Origin: Dromiciops gliroides | Taxonomy: Eukaryota > Chordata > Mammalia > Microbiotheria > Microbiotheriidae | DNA length: 64,000 nucleotides | Direction of reading: 5' to 3' | Assembly: GCF_019393635.1 (NCBI RefSeq) | Contig: NC_057863.1 | Coordinates: 639,678,306 to 639,742,305, forward strand | Shown: positions 41,901 through 52,313 of the stretch, piece by piece | How the letters are laid out: each line of letters begins with the position of its first letter | How positions within the stretch are numbered: the first letter of the stretch is position 1 | Notes under the pieces: generated by a model | Databases searched by the model: none | What the model saw: the letters and a program-made list of their open reading frames with translations, nothing else | Told to the model about the DNA's origin: nothing | Made by a program: the position numbers and the translations under genes

Positions 41901-44900
41901 AAATCTTACATTGTGTCTTCCCCCTCCAATTGTGCAGCTGGTCTGTCTTCTCAAAAGGACAGTCCCACGATGGACGACCTAGAAGAAAGTTTACAGAAGC
42001 TGAAGGTCCAAGTGTGCCCACGCTTGGCCCCCAGCTCGAGTCCTGACTCTGATACGGAAGATATCTTTGGTTCAGATGCTGCTGATCTCTGGAGTCCTGG
42101 ACAGTCCCGGTGGTCTGAGGTTTCATGTACCCCACCTCCTGCGGAGGAGAGGGAAGCCCTGCTGCAGGCACCCATGGACTGGGGACGGTTTCTGAGTTCC
42201 CAGGGCTCAGCCAGGCTGTTGGGAAACAGCTCCCACCTCAGGGCTGGGGGCCTTTCAGTGAGGTCCCTAGCTCCAGGCAACCACAGAGCTCACCTCCTGG
42301 GAAGTGAGGTGTCCACCAGTAGCTGCCTGCCATCTGTGGCCTTGGTGATGGATGGATCCCTTGCACGGTCCTCCCCCCCTAAACTAGGGGCACCTCACGT
42401 GATCGGTGTGAAGTCTCTGCTACCTCCCAGGATCCCAGTGAGGTCCTGTTCTCCCCAGAGGAGCAGCAGCTCTCCTGGGGTTCCCAGGGGCAGGTCTCTT
42501 TCTCTCACCCGATCCCATTCTTTCTCCCCTGCTTCCAAAAGGATTCGATGGGTCCGATCTCGCTCCCAGTCTCCCAGGCCCATCTGGAGACCCACCTCAG
42601 CCAGAGCCAATGCTTGTGCTCAGCCCCCTCCTCAGCTCATCCGGCCTGGGGGGGCCAGAAAGAAAACGGCTCTGAGCCGACCATCACGGTCCCGAACTTA
42701 TAAGACAGGGCCCTGGGCTGCCCGCCGGGCCTGTGTACCCCCTGAAACCAGGGAGGAAGAAGCTCTGGACCACTCCTGGAGCCCTTACTGCCTGCCTGTG
42801 CCTGGAATCTCCTCCCCCCTGGCTCAGGAGATGAGCAAAAGGTAACAATCAGAATATAGCTACGGCTCTTGTACTTTGTGGAACCCCTTTCCTAGGGAGT
42901 ATCCCTCTGGAGACATCTAGCAATCCTGGGAGGTAAATGCTGGTATTATTCTCCATCTGCAGTATGGGAAAACTGAAGCTCAGAGGAAGTGACTCACCCA
43001 GGGTCATACAGTTAGAATCTGAGGTAGGATTCCAACCCAGGCCTTGCGGTGGATCCTTGTCCCTGTGGGCTCCCCCCAGGCTTTCCAGTCACATTGGTGG
43101 GATTTTCCCCATAAATGTAGAGTTGACTTCAAAACTAGCCTGGGGTGGGGGTGGGGGGTGGGGCGCAGCAGCTAGGTGGCACAGTGGATAGAGCACTGGC
43201 CCTGGATTCAGGAGGACCTGAATTCAAATCTGGCCTGAAACACTTGACACTTACTAGCTATGTGACCCTGGGCAAGTCACTTAACCCTCATTGCCCTGCC
43301 AAACAAAACAAAATAAAACAAGCAAAAAAAGTAGCCTGGGGTTGTATCCTCATCTTCTGGGGGCAGGCTTCACCAAGGTTTTACTCTGCAAGAGGGGAAT
43401 TGGGGGGGGGGTTTAAAACTCTGAAATGAAGGTTTCTCTCCTGGGCCCCAAGTCATGGTTTCCATCTTTAAGTGGATCTGTCCCATTTCCCAATTTTGGC
43501 CTTCAAAGAAGCAGGGCCTAGAGCCGTTTCCCAGGGGGGCTTCGACAACATCAGCGATGAGCTCCTCCTAGCAGCCAGCATGAGACCCTCAACCCTGAGG
43601 TAGCAGCTGCGTCGACAATCCGTAAACCCTTGCTTAAGGAATGTACTCTGCGTGAGAGGAGGTAGTTGGTACTTGTTGGAATAATGTTTTCTTTTTTCCC
43701 ACTTACACGTAAAAACATTTTTTAACATTCATTTTTTTTTTCCAATTTTGAGTTCCAAATCCCTTCTTGAGACGGTGAGCGATCTGACGCCAGTTATGCA
43801 TGTACAGTCACACCAAACAGGGCAGAGGCCTTTGTGAGAAATGGCCATCCTATCAAGAGAAGAGGTCAGGGGGGCAGCTAGGTGGTGCAGTGGATAGAGC
43901 GCTGGCCCTGGATTCAGGAGTACCTGGGTTCAAATCCAGCCTCAGACACTTGACACTTCCTAGCTGTGTGACCTTGGGCAAGTCACTTAACCCTCACTGT
44001 CCCACCAAAAACAAAAAAAAAGACGAGGAAGAAGCAGCAGCACAAGATTTCAAATGCTCAGTTCAATAATTCAGTAGCTTTTTATCAGGCACCCACTATA
44101 GCCCAGCTGCTGCAGGGCGGCACCCAAGCCCAGGGCCATTTGTTTGACAAGTGCCATCTTGGGCAAGGGAAGCTTGGAGAGTGGCTGTTGGAGTCCAGAA
44201 CCAGAAATGGGGTGCCCCAAGAGCTTAGCCCCCCAAGTCTGTGCCTTGCAGGTTCTTCCAGGCCCTCAAAGAAGGGAATGTGTGTCAGTCTCTGGGGACC
44301 ATGGCTCCCATCCAGAAAGCCTTGACCCGACTGCGTTTGCAGCGCCTTCGTGCCCAGGAAGACTGGGTATTGGAGCTGAAGAGGCAGCAAGAACTGGAAC
44401 GGACCCGAGGCCCCAAGTGCAAGTGGTAGGTGCTATGACCCTCCTCTGGGGCCTCCTGTCTTGGTCACAGGGACCCCGGAAAGGAAGGGATGGCAAGAGC
44501 TGGTACTTTGAGGACACGCCCCTCTGGTACCACCCAGGCCACCCCTGCCCCGCCAGGATGCTCTATTCATGGAGCTCTGAAACTCCTCTCTCCTTGGCCC
44601 CTCCTCCTCTTTAGTAGAACTGGGAGGGTGGGAGGGGCAGCTATGTGGTACAGTAGATAGAGCACTGGCCCTGGAGTCAGGAGGACCTGAGTTCAAATCT
44701 GGCCTCAGACACTTAACACTTACTAGCTGTGTGACCCTGGTCAAGTCACTTAACCCCAATTGCCTCACCAAAAAAGAAAAAAAAAAAGAAATGGGAAAGG
44801 GTTATTTTTTACCCACAGGTTTAAAGCCCCCAAGGTAGTATGCGTTGCATCTTAATATTCATGGAGAAGAAAAGGACCCCTGGTGATGCCCTTTTCTTAA

Positions 44901-47479
44901 GCCTCATCCTGGTGTGGAGGGAACTCAAAGGTTTTCAAAGGTTCTGCTGGTCACCTCAAGCTCCAGCAAGTTCTTCTAGGCTGGAGAACCTTGAAGTCTA
45001 GACTCAGAGACCGACAGGCTGTGCCTGCTGTCTGTGAGCTGGCCTGACAAAGTTGGGGAGGCTGTCTCTGGGCTGGCTCCCCCAGGGCCGACCCCACCAG
45101 CAACATCAAAGGCCCCTGGGGGCGTCCGAGTAAACATCTCTAAATGGTAAACAGTATTTTTTTTTTTTTTTGGTGAGGCAATTGGGGTTAAGTGACTTGC
45201 CCAGGGTCACACAGCTAGTGAGTGTCAAGTGTCTGAGGCTGGATTTGAACTCAGGTCCTCCTGAATCCAGGACCAGTGCTCTATCTACTGCACCACCTAG
45301 CTGCCCCATAAACAGTATTTTTAAAGACCTTGTCCTCAGTGTGAAGACTCTGAGCCCATGGAGACAGTAGTGACCCATTTTCTGCCTCTGCTCAAGAATG
45401 AGGAGCCTCAATGCCACCTTGGCCTGGCCAGGAGGAAGGTGGCAGCTCCTTGCAGCTGTGCTGGGCCCCACCTCCTGCCCTGCTGTCAGCCTGGCTCTAG
45501 GGAAAGTTCAGTCCTGAGATTCCTTGATGTAGGAGCTGGTTCTACTTCCCATTCCCTTCCCCAGAATGGTGTCTAAGTTGGGCTGGCCCACAGGCCTGCC
45601 TGGCTACCTCCTCTCTGCAGCCAGGGGGTGGGCTCTTTGATGTTCCTCCCCTTCCCACCTCTAATTTACACAACAATCTCCAAACCTTCCATCTGTGGAT
45701 TGGGCTCTACCTGATCTCACTTCCAAACTTCTTCCTTTATCCCCAGTAACGGGATGCTACTAGGCAACCCTGTCTCACGGGCAGAGCGCCAGTCGCCAGA
45801 AAGCATCGTCTCTGCTTGGAAGAAAATTACATAGCCCGTAAAAAATGGAGGGCCAGCTGAACTAGGGAGCTGTGGGCTGCACGTGAGGCTCCAAGTTTGA
45901 CTAAACTAAGGCATTGTGCTCTCTGGGGAGAAGTGCTGTCCATATTCCAAGCGGGTTGTTATTTCAGACGCACTCCGTTCTACGCTCTTTCCCAGCTGCC
46001 TGTAGCCCCAAGTCAGACACTGGGGTGTTTGTTCCAGGAGAATCTGGCCACTGTTTGTTACTCAGTTTCTACGGAAACTGTTCATTCCCCAGAGGAGGGA
46101 GCCCCACATAAAACAGCAGAACCGTGTTGGCCCCCTCTGTGGTCGACCGCACACATGGCTGGTCACACGCCTGACTTTACGTGCCATTAGAAACCCCGGG
46201 GAGTGCCCAGCCTGCTGGATGCCCTATGACAACATGGGAACATATAATCCCACCCTAATACCTTGAGAAAATACTTTCCTTCCAAGGGCTCAGAGGGTCT
46301 GGAAGATGTCCGCAGCCCTGCAAGATGGTCTGGAGCAGATATCAGATTTAATGAACTGACTCCTGAGCCTCGGTGACTTCAGCAGATCCTGTGCCCTTCC
46401 CCTCCGCTGGCTAGACACATGCCCCAGAGACAGATGCTGAAGGCTCTCAGCTCTGGGCCCCAGGGCGAAGGGGGAGGAGCACATTCCAGGCACTCCTCCT
46501 CAGCTTCTCCTTTGGCCCCCAGGGCTCTGGACAAAGAGTCAAAGGGATAAAAGTAATAATGCTGCATAGCACATTCTGGGGTTCACCCTCCTCTGGGAGG
46601 TTGTCCAAGCTCCCTTTGCTCAGATCCACTCAGTAGTGTCCCTTTTTGTGCATCAGATCAATTAAAACAGTGAGTGACTGTTTCTGGAACTTCACAATTC
46701 CTCCCTGCCCCACCCCCCCTTACACATGCAGTTTTTGTTTGTTTTGTTTTGTTTTGGTGAGACAACTGGGGTTAAGTGACTTGCCCAGGGTCCCACAGCT
46801 AGTAAGTGTCAAGTATCTGAGGCCGGATTTGAACTCAGGTCCTCCTGAATCCAGGGCCGGTGCTTTATCTACTGTGCCACCTAGCTGCCCCAAGGCAGTC
46901 CTTTCAAACTACATATGTAGGGGCAGCTAGGTGGCACAGTAGATAAAGCACCGGCCCTGGATTCAGGAGGACCTGAGTTCAAATCTGGCCTCAGATACTT
47001 GACACTTACTAGCTGTGGGACCCTGGGCAAGTCACTTAACCCCAGTTGTCTCACCAAAAAAAAAAAAAAAAAAAAAAAGGACTGCCTAATGTGGGATGAA
47101 CAGGTAAGCCATGGATGGAGTGTTCTTCACTCTGGCTCCTACTGTGGTCCCCAGCCTGCCCCTGTGAAGTCGCTCATCCCTGACAGGTGTGTGTGTGTGT
47201 GGGGGGGGTGTATGGGGTGTCCCTACTTCAAGTCCGGCTACCTGTGCTCTGTCACATCTCTGCTGGCCACCACCACTGCTTCTGATTTTCAGGTACGAGA
47301 TGAAAAGCTCCCAGTTCCACTATGAAGCTCACAAACATAACGAGTGGTTGAAGAACAGCCGGGACTCACCGCTCCTCTGTAACTACAGACAGGAACTGGC
47401 TTCCCAGACCCAGGAATTTGATGAGCCCTCCAAGCCTCCCCATCTGGATCCCTTTTTAACACGGAAGGATCATGAGTAA
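35872..47479 (+). CDS. Unrecognised five-exon gene, about 491 residues, RS-rich with C-terminal helix
   Basis: I do not recognise this gene. Five exons (35872-35945, 40438-40574, 41938-42841, 44252-44425, 47293-47479) join with canonical GT/AG borders and compatible phases (2, 1, 2, 2) into one open frame from ATG to TAA. The start sits in a strong Kozak context (GCCATGG). Residues 1-25 are basic and proline-containing. Residues 103-122 form an acidic serine motif (SSSPDSDTEDIFGSDAADLW). Residues about 239-324 are rich in RS/SP. Residues 392-425 look like a charged amphipathic helix. Residues 430-491 hold a W/Y/H-rich module with HNEWLKNSRDSPLL. There is no signal peptide and no membrane segment. 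It is divergent from ATAD3 across a CpG island and convergent with VWA1. X-box-like promoter sites suggest a ciliary or testis gene; that is inference. A splicing-related nuclear role is an alternative because of the RS tract. Confidence 0.8.
36140..37250 (-). repeat. Old L2/CR1-type LINE remnant, antisense
   Basis: Starts with CATTTATTAAGTGCCTAC and contains AAAGTTCATTGTGAGAGAC, GGTCAGATTTTTGC and GGACGATGCCAAGAAGTTTG. The family is uncertain. Confidence 0.5.
37413..37568 (+). repeat. WSINE1-like SINE
   Basis: Full-length copy in intron 1 of the unrecognised gene. Confidence 0.9.
37946..38168 (+). repeat. Longer tRNA-headed marsupial SINE
   Basis: Sense copy ending GACTGAACTCAACTGAACAA; the head is partly deleted. 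Confidence 0.85.
38169..38960 (-). repeat. Old L2/CR1-type LINE remnant, antisense
   Basis: CAGAGCCCTAGGGGACAGAA, TAGAAAGGGGTCCTGGACTC and AGGATGCGTGGGTAAGAGAAG follow the same LINE order. It continues the copy interrupted by two SINEs. Confidence 0.45.
39051..39181 (-). repeat. WSINE1-like SINE
   Basis: Antisense copy lacking a long poly-T. It lies in intron 1 of the unrecognised gene. Confidence 0.9.
39281..39427 (+). repeat. WSINE1-like SINE
   Basis: Full-length copy with exact AAAAATGATTTTATTC duplications on both sides. Confidence 0.92.
39817..40040 (-). repeat. Longer tRNA-headed marsupial SINE
   Basis: Antisense copy with the GACCCCATTTGGGGTTTTC segment; the head is truncated. Confidence 0.85.
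40438..40574 (+). CDS. Unrecognised gene, coding exon 2
   Basis: Acceptor ATGAAG ends at 40437 and donor GTAAGG follows 40574. It is open for 45 codons in the frame set by exon 1, starting EKRNAFLSNTQKTAHGQ and ending SWTQEEEM. The alternative AG two bases downstream would hit a stop quickly, so this acceptor is preferred. It is histidine/asparagine-rich and polar. Confidence 0.72.
40825..40925. repeat. Purine-rich (GGGA/GAGA) tract
   Basis: About 100 bases almost without pyrimidines, between exons 2 and 3 of the unrecognised gene. Confidence 0.75.
41429..41584 (+). repeat. WSINE1-like SINE
   Basis: Full-length copy with a C-run before the A tail. GAATCATAA duplications flank it. It lies about 350 bases before exon 3 of the unrecognised gene. 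Confidence 0.92.
41938..42841 (+). CDS. Unrecognised gene, coding exon 3 (large, RS-rich)
   Basis: A 904-base exon with a good polypyrimidine tract and TGTGCAG acceptor, and donor GTAACA. It is fully open in the predicted frame: 300 codons beginning GLSSQKDSPTMDDLEESLQK and ending LAQEMSK. It holds an acidic serine cluster early and an arginine/serine/proline-rich tract later. The composition is mostly disordered. Confidence 0.8.
42885..43060 (-). repeat. MIR remnant
   Basis: ATGGGAAAACTGAAGCTCAG and CACCCAGGGTCATACAG in antisense MIR order, just after exon 3 of the unrecognised gene. Confidence 0.75.
43167..43328 (+). repeat. WSINE1-like SINE
   Basis: Full-length copy; the tail is a mixed AAAC/AAAT run. 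Confidence 0.9.
43869..44021 (+). repeat. WSINE1-like SINE
   Basis: Full-length copy in intron 3 of the unrecognised gene. Confidence 0.9.
44252..44425 (+). CDS. Unrecognised gene, coding exon 4
   Basis: Acceptor CTTGCAG and donor GTAGGT. The 57 codons run from FFQALKEGNVCQSLG through a charged helix (PIQKALTRLRLQRLRAQEDW and onward) to RGPKCK. A SINE lies about 210 bases after the donor. Confidence 0.8.
44634..44788 (+). repeat. WSINE1-like SINE
   Basis: Full-length copy of the AATTGCCTCACC subtype. Confidence 0.9.
45155..45306 (-). repeat. WSINE1-like SINE
   Basis: Antisense full-length copy. TAAACAGTATTTTT duplications flank it. Confidence 0.92.
46734..46891 (-). repeat. WSINE1-like SINE, left arm of an inverted pair
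   Basis: Antisense full-length copy with a GTTTT-rich tail. Confidence 0.92.
46919..47078 (+). repeat. WSINE1-like SINE, right arm of an inverted pair
   Basis: Sense full-length copy with a 23-base A tail, 27 bases after the antisense copy. Confidence 0.92.
47293..47479 (+). CDS. Unrecognised gene, last coding exon
   Basis: Acceptor TTTTCAG and a frame set by exon 4. It encodes WYEMKSSQFHYEAHKHNEWL, then KNSRDSPLLCNYRQEL, and ends TRKDHE with TAA at 47477-47479. The regular aromatic/histidine content looks like a conserved structural module. Confidence 0.8.
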
Positions 47480-48225
47480 TGGGATTGGAAGGCTGATGAA
47501 GCCATGGGCTGAAGCCTTAGAATTCCCCAAGGTGATCTGGCCTTGTGGAATGAATGGAAAGCGAGGGGTCCGCTGTCTTCCAGAATGAAGACCCCCCCCA
47601 AACCCCAAAGGGGCCTTCCTCCAAAGGAGGGAGAGAAAGAGAAAGCTCTGCTTACTGAATGGACTGAGACTGGAAGGTCCAATCTCGGAATAGAGAAACG
47701 TGAAGCCAAGAGATGTGGGCTTCTCATCCCTGCTGCTAAAACCAAGCACAAAAGGGTTGGCTTCTTCTGGAGAGCTGTTCATCCATTCCTCCACTCTCTC
47801 AAAGGGCACTTATTAAATACCTACCATCACCAACTGCCAAGCAAGATACAAGGCTTAGCTAAGACAGCCCTTGTTCTCATTCGGTTCAGTAAAACACCAA
47901 GTGCAGCTCTCTCCGTGACATGCAGGGAACTCACAGCCTCTTCAAGGTGAGAAGATGGAACCGAGAGAACTAGAATACAGTATTATAAGATGAGTGCCCC
48001 AGACAGCTGCCGAGTGTCATGTGGAGGCCAAGGAAGAAGGTTGTGCCACTTGGGGCCTGGTGGGGTTGGGGGCTGGGATCCCTGGACAAGGCGGTGGAAT
48101 TGGACCTTGAAGAATGAGTAAATATTCAGCAAGCAAAGCGGGGAGGAAGAAAGACAAGAGGCACTGGGGTTGGGTTGGCCATATTGCAAACGTAACTAAA
48201 TAAAAAATTCTGATCGATAGTGTAC
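47480..48225 (+). other. 3' UTR of the unrecognised gene
   Basis: Follows the TAA and includes an old antisense LINE-like stretch (about 47,785-48,180). An AATAAA sits at 48199-48204, with cleavage expected about 15-25 bases later. The exact end is inferred. Confidence 0.55.
48199..48204 (+). terminator. Polyadenylation signal AATAAA, unrecognised gene
   Basis: First canonical AATAAA after the stop codon. The bases after it include a GTGTGTGT-type GU-rich stretch (about 48,260), a little far for a downstream element. Confidence 0.55.
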
Positions 48226-48679
48226 CCAGCGCCTGCCGGTGCTTTGGGATTTATAAAAGTGTGTGTGTTGTCTAACTGTCTGGGGGAAGAGTCCGAAGCA
48301 AACATTTAAACCCCTCGATTATGCTTGTTACTTAAATGTTTGGTTGGGTCGAAAGCTAGGTATCTGGGGTAAGGCAGGGCAATCAGGTTAGGGCTGATTA
48401 ATAGAATCCCAGCTGATGTTCCTGTCTTTGATTGGACGTCATAAAATATACCAGTGTTTTATCGAGCAGCGTTTGTGTGATCATTGCCTGGCAGCTCTGG
48501 ACACAGCGTCCCCAAGGAGGGGCAATACCACAGGACCAACTTTCCCCTGAATGACAATGCTCTGCATCTGTCACAGTCCCTAGAGGCGGTCAATCCAGTG
48601 GGAAATGAGTCAGAGATGACCTCTGGCCAGGAGGTGGCGCTGCAGCCCCAGCCTCTGGCCCTGCACCCTACTTGTTGCT

Positions 48680-48790
48680 GCTGCATTTGCAAAGGAGAAT
48701 GTTTATGCTTCACTGACCGAACCCTACGACTTTTAAGTACATGCCTGATGGTGGCACATGGGAGGTCATAGCCCACGTCCCTGCTGTGCC
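48680..48790 (+). repeat. Old interspersed repeat, copy A
   Basis: GGAGAATGTTTATGCTTCACT and ACTTTTAAGTACATGCCTGATGG correspond to the reverse complement of 49,150-49,265. The family is not identified. Confidence 0.5.
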
Positions 48791-49119
48791 CAAAGACACT
48801 TGGGCGAAGGCCATATTGGGGGAAGACAAGCCACCTCTGGGTTGTAATTGTCCCTAAGTGATGCTCTCTGCCCTGACTGGGACTGGGAGTGGGAGGTGAG
48901 AGGGAGGGAGGTGGACAGGTAGCTTGGGACCAAAGGCTAACAAGAAAACACAAAGGTTTTTATACACACACCCACCCACTCCACACACACAATAAACACG
49001 ACCCACCTTTCTAAGCGCCAGTGCAAAAAGAGGTCAGTCCCTGCCTTCAAGGAGCTTACAATCTAATCACATATAGACACATATATACACGGATTCATGC
49101 AAATATACAATGCCTGGGT

Positions 49120-49345
49120 TTTCACTCATGGCTTTGGGTACAGCATATATATGCTAGAACTTCACGCCAAGACCATGTATATGCCACCATCAAGTGGGTA
49201 CTTAAAAGCCCCCGGAGTCTGAGAAGTGTAATCTGCACTGTTAACATTTTCTCCAACACTGTCTCAAGTCTAGACAACCAAAATAAAAAAGCTCTGATTT
49301 GTAGTGTTTGCCAAACTGAAAATGCAGACACTGAAAATTTCACAA
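49120..49345 (-). repeat. Old interspersed repeat, copy B (inverted)
   Basis: The minus strand reads CTTTTAAGTACCCACTTGATGG, like copy A. Its other end (AGCTCTGATTTGTAGTGTTTG on plus) resembles 2,300-2,360. Confidence 0.5.
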
Positions 49346-49437
49346 TCAGGTAGCAGCATACCCATTACATAATATGTAAAAAATATTATATAATTATATA
49401 AACATATATGACCACATATATTACAAATTGTGGGGAG

Positions 49438-49673
49438 GGGAACTAGGTAGTACAGTGTAATAGAGTTCCAGGCCTTTGAGTTCAAATCTAGCCTCAGATA
49501 CTTACTAGCTGTGTGACCCTGGGCAAGTCACTTCACCCTATTGGCCTCAGTTTCCTCATGTGTAAAATGAGCCAGAGAAGGAAATGGCAAATCATTCCAG
49601 TATCTTTGCCAAGGAAACCCCAAATGGGGTCACCAAGAATTGGACGTGACTGAAAAATGACTGAACAACAACA
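49438..49673 (+). repeat. Longer tRNA-headed marsupial SINE
   Basis: Sense copy ending GACTGAAAAATGACTGAACA. Confidence 0.85.
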
Positions 49674-49866
49674 CATACATATAGACGTATATATGTCTCT
49701 CTTTCATAGCCACTTACGGGGCCCTTTGGTGGTATCTGGCTTACCTGACTCATAGAATCATGGATTTTGAGCTAGAAAGGATCCAGGTGATGAAATGAGG
49801 TCATATTATATGTAAAATTAGAGATCTATTTAAAGCCCTTGTAAACTTCAAAGCATCATATAAACT

Positions 49867-50013
49867 TTTTTTTTTTTTTGCAAGGCAGTGAGGGTTAAGT
49901 GACTTGCCCAGGGTCACACAGCTAGTAAGTGTCAAGTGTCTGAGGTCAGATTTGAACTCAGGTCCTCCTGAATCCAGGACCAGTGTTTTATCCACTGCGC
50001 TACCTAGCTGCCC
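49867..50013 (-). repeat. WSINE1-like SINE
   Basis: Antisense full-length copy. Confidence 0.9.
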
Positions 50014-51056
50014 ATATGAACTCTTTATCCCTCCTGTTTTATGGGTGAAGGACCTGAGTTTGGAGAGGTTCATTGTACAGGAAGAACTTGGAGGTGCTCG
50101 GGGTCCCATGTGTGAGGCTGGGTAGGGCTCATCCTAAAGGCTCCCTCCCAGTTCAGTGTGGGCCCCCCGACCCTGGAAAGCTCTGCAGAAGGTCACGCCC
50201 CACTAATTCCACATCGGGGTCATGCTTTCTGGGCCTGCATATCAAAGATGTGGAAACTGGGCTGCCTTGCCTTGCTCTGGGCCAGGCAGGGCTCCCTTGG
50301 TGGGGGTTCATATCTTCTTTCAGGCTACTCAGCAAACTCTGCAGATGTTCCTTCTCTGTGGGTTGTCATCATTTTTGCCGTAGCTCATTCGTGCTGTAAA
50401 TTTTGCAAAGTAATTTCCTCCAATCTTCCCATTTTCATTGTAAATGCTGAGTGCCCATCATTATGTGGGCTGGAAAACTGGCACGAGACAGGATTTGCAC
50501 CTTCTACTTCATGAATAGCCAGCTTGCTTAGTGTTCCCCATGGAACACCATATTTATTCCCCATGGAGCCTTTCACCCAAGAAACCCTTAATAAATATTT
50601 GTGGAATTAATTCAAGCCTTGTTCAATACAGTGGGCTGTGAAACCTACTTCCATAATCCCTAAACTGGTCCAGGTGACTATTTACCTTCCTTGGGCAAAT
50701 GCTTTTTTTTTCATATATAACAAAGCTATATAAATGAGGAGTTAGGGCTGGGAAGAAGCCAGGGCATTTCAAACAATAGAATAAATCAAGATCAAGCCAA
50801 AGGATGAATGGTTGGAAGAAAAGAGGCATGACATGATGACTATCCTCAGAGATTTGAAGGGTTGTCATTTGAGAGCATTGCTCTTGTTTTTCTTGTTCCC
50901 GGGAGCAAAATTAGGAACAAAGAATAGATGGATGGATGGATGAAAAAGCATTCAATAACATACGTCAGGCACTGTGCCAAATTCTTGGGATACAGATACA
51001 AAAAAACAAAGACAGCACCTGCTCCTTAAGGAGTTTTCATTCTAAAAGGGACAGGC

Positions 51057-51098
<42 letters not shown>
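51057..51098. repeat. CA microsatellite
   Basis: (CA)n of about 42 bases with almost no interruption; likely polymorphic. Confidence 0.95.
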
Positions 51099-51099
<1 letters not shown>

Positions 51100-51599
51100 T
51101 AGTCATGATGAATGATGAGTGGGAACCCTAAGGGAGTGCACTGACATACTCTTCCCCAGGGCAGCGGCAGAGCAAATTAGATCATGGCTTCAGATTGTGA
51201 TGGTAGGAAGATGTGAGGGCCAGGTGAGCGGAATAAAGTGGAGAGAATCAGATTTTAAGTTGCAAGTAAGGAAAAATCATCATGGCCAGGAGAGTGGTCC
51301 AAAGGTGTTTGGGGCTTCCCGGGAGGGAGTGGGCTTCCTGTTGATGGAGCCCACTGGGGAAGACCGGACAAGTCACTCACTGGCACAAACATTTGTGCTA
51401 GCTGTGAGGTCATTGGTAAAACTGCTTTCTAAAATGTGCTTTCAATTAGGACACTCCTAGGTAAACCGTTTTGGGCAGGAGGCCTTGCCCTCTGCGTACG
51501 AAAGCAGATTTTTCATCAGCCATGCCAGCCGGAGTCGGGCTGTTAAACAAAACAACCATTGCCTCTGCAAAGGGCAGAGCAATCCCTCCCTCTGGTCCC

Positions 51600-51785
51600 A
51601 CTCACTCTTTGGTTCATCCCAGGCCATAATTACCCTGTCCTCCACCCCCAACCCTCTCCTGTATGTGTGGTCTACCCTAGAAAGTAAACTCCTTGAGGGC
51701 AGAGAATGAATCTCTTTTGCATCTGCATTCCCAGAAAACTTGGCACATAATAGGCATTTAATAAGTGCTTTTATTATTCACTTGT
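51600..51785 (+). repeat. L2 3' tail
   Basis: GTAAACTCCTTGAGGGCAGAG to GGCATTTAATAAGTGCTTT is the L2 3' end. Confidence 0.65.
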
Positions 51786-51935
51786 AAAATGATGCAACTG
51801 TGAGCTCCATGAGTACTGAGACCATGGCTTATAATTCATAGATTCTGAGATTTGGAAATGGAAGGGGCTTCCAAGGCCCATCAAATCCCACTTCATCATT
51901 TTATAGATAAGGAGAAGTGTCTGAGGCAGGATTGG

Positions 51936-52091
51936 GTTTTGTTGTTTTTGTTTTTTCCAGGGCAACAAGAGTTAAATGACTTGCCCAGGGTCACACAGCT
52001 AGTAAGTGTCAAGTGTCTGAGCCAGATTTGAACTCAGGTCCTCCTTACTCCAGGGCCAAGAGCTTTATCCACTTCTCCACCTAGCTGCCCC
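51936..52091 (-). repeat. WSINE1-like SINE
   Basis: Antisense copy inserted into an older MIR-like piece. TGAGGCAGGATT duplications flank it. Confidence 0.92.
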
Positions 52092-52166
52092 CTGAGGCAG
52101 GATTTGAATCCAGATGTCCCTGACTCAAAAGTTCAGAATGCTAACCACTACACAACATTCCCATTT

Positions 52167-52313
52167 TTTTTTTTTTTTTGGTGAGGTAATAAGGATTAAG
52201 TGACTTGCCCAGGGCCATACAGCTTGTAAATGTCAAGTGTCTGAAGTCAAATTTGAACTCAGGTCCTCCTTACTCCAGGGCCAGAGCTTTATCCCCTGTG
52301 CCACCTAGCTGCC
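52167..52313 (-). repeat. WSINE1-like SINE
   Basis: Antisense copy. AACATTCCCATT duplications flank it. Confidence 0.92.
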
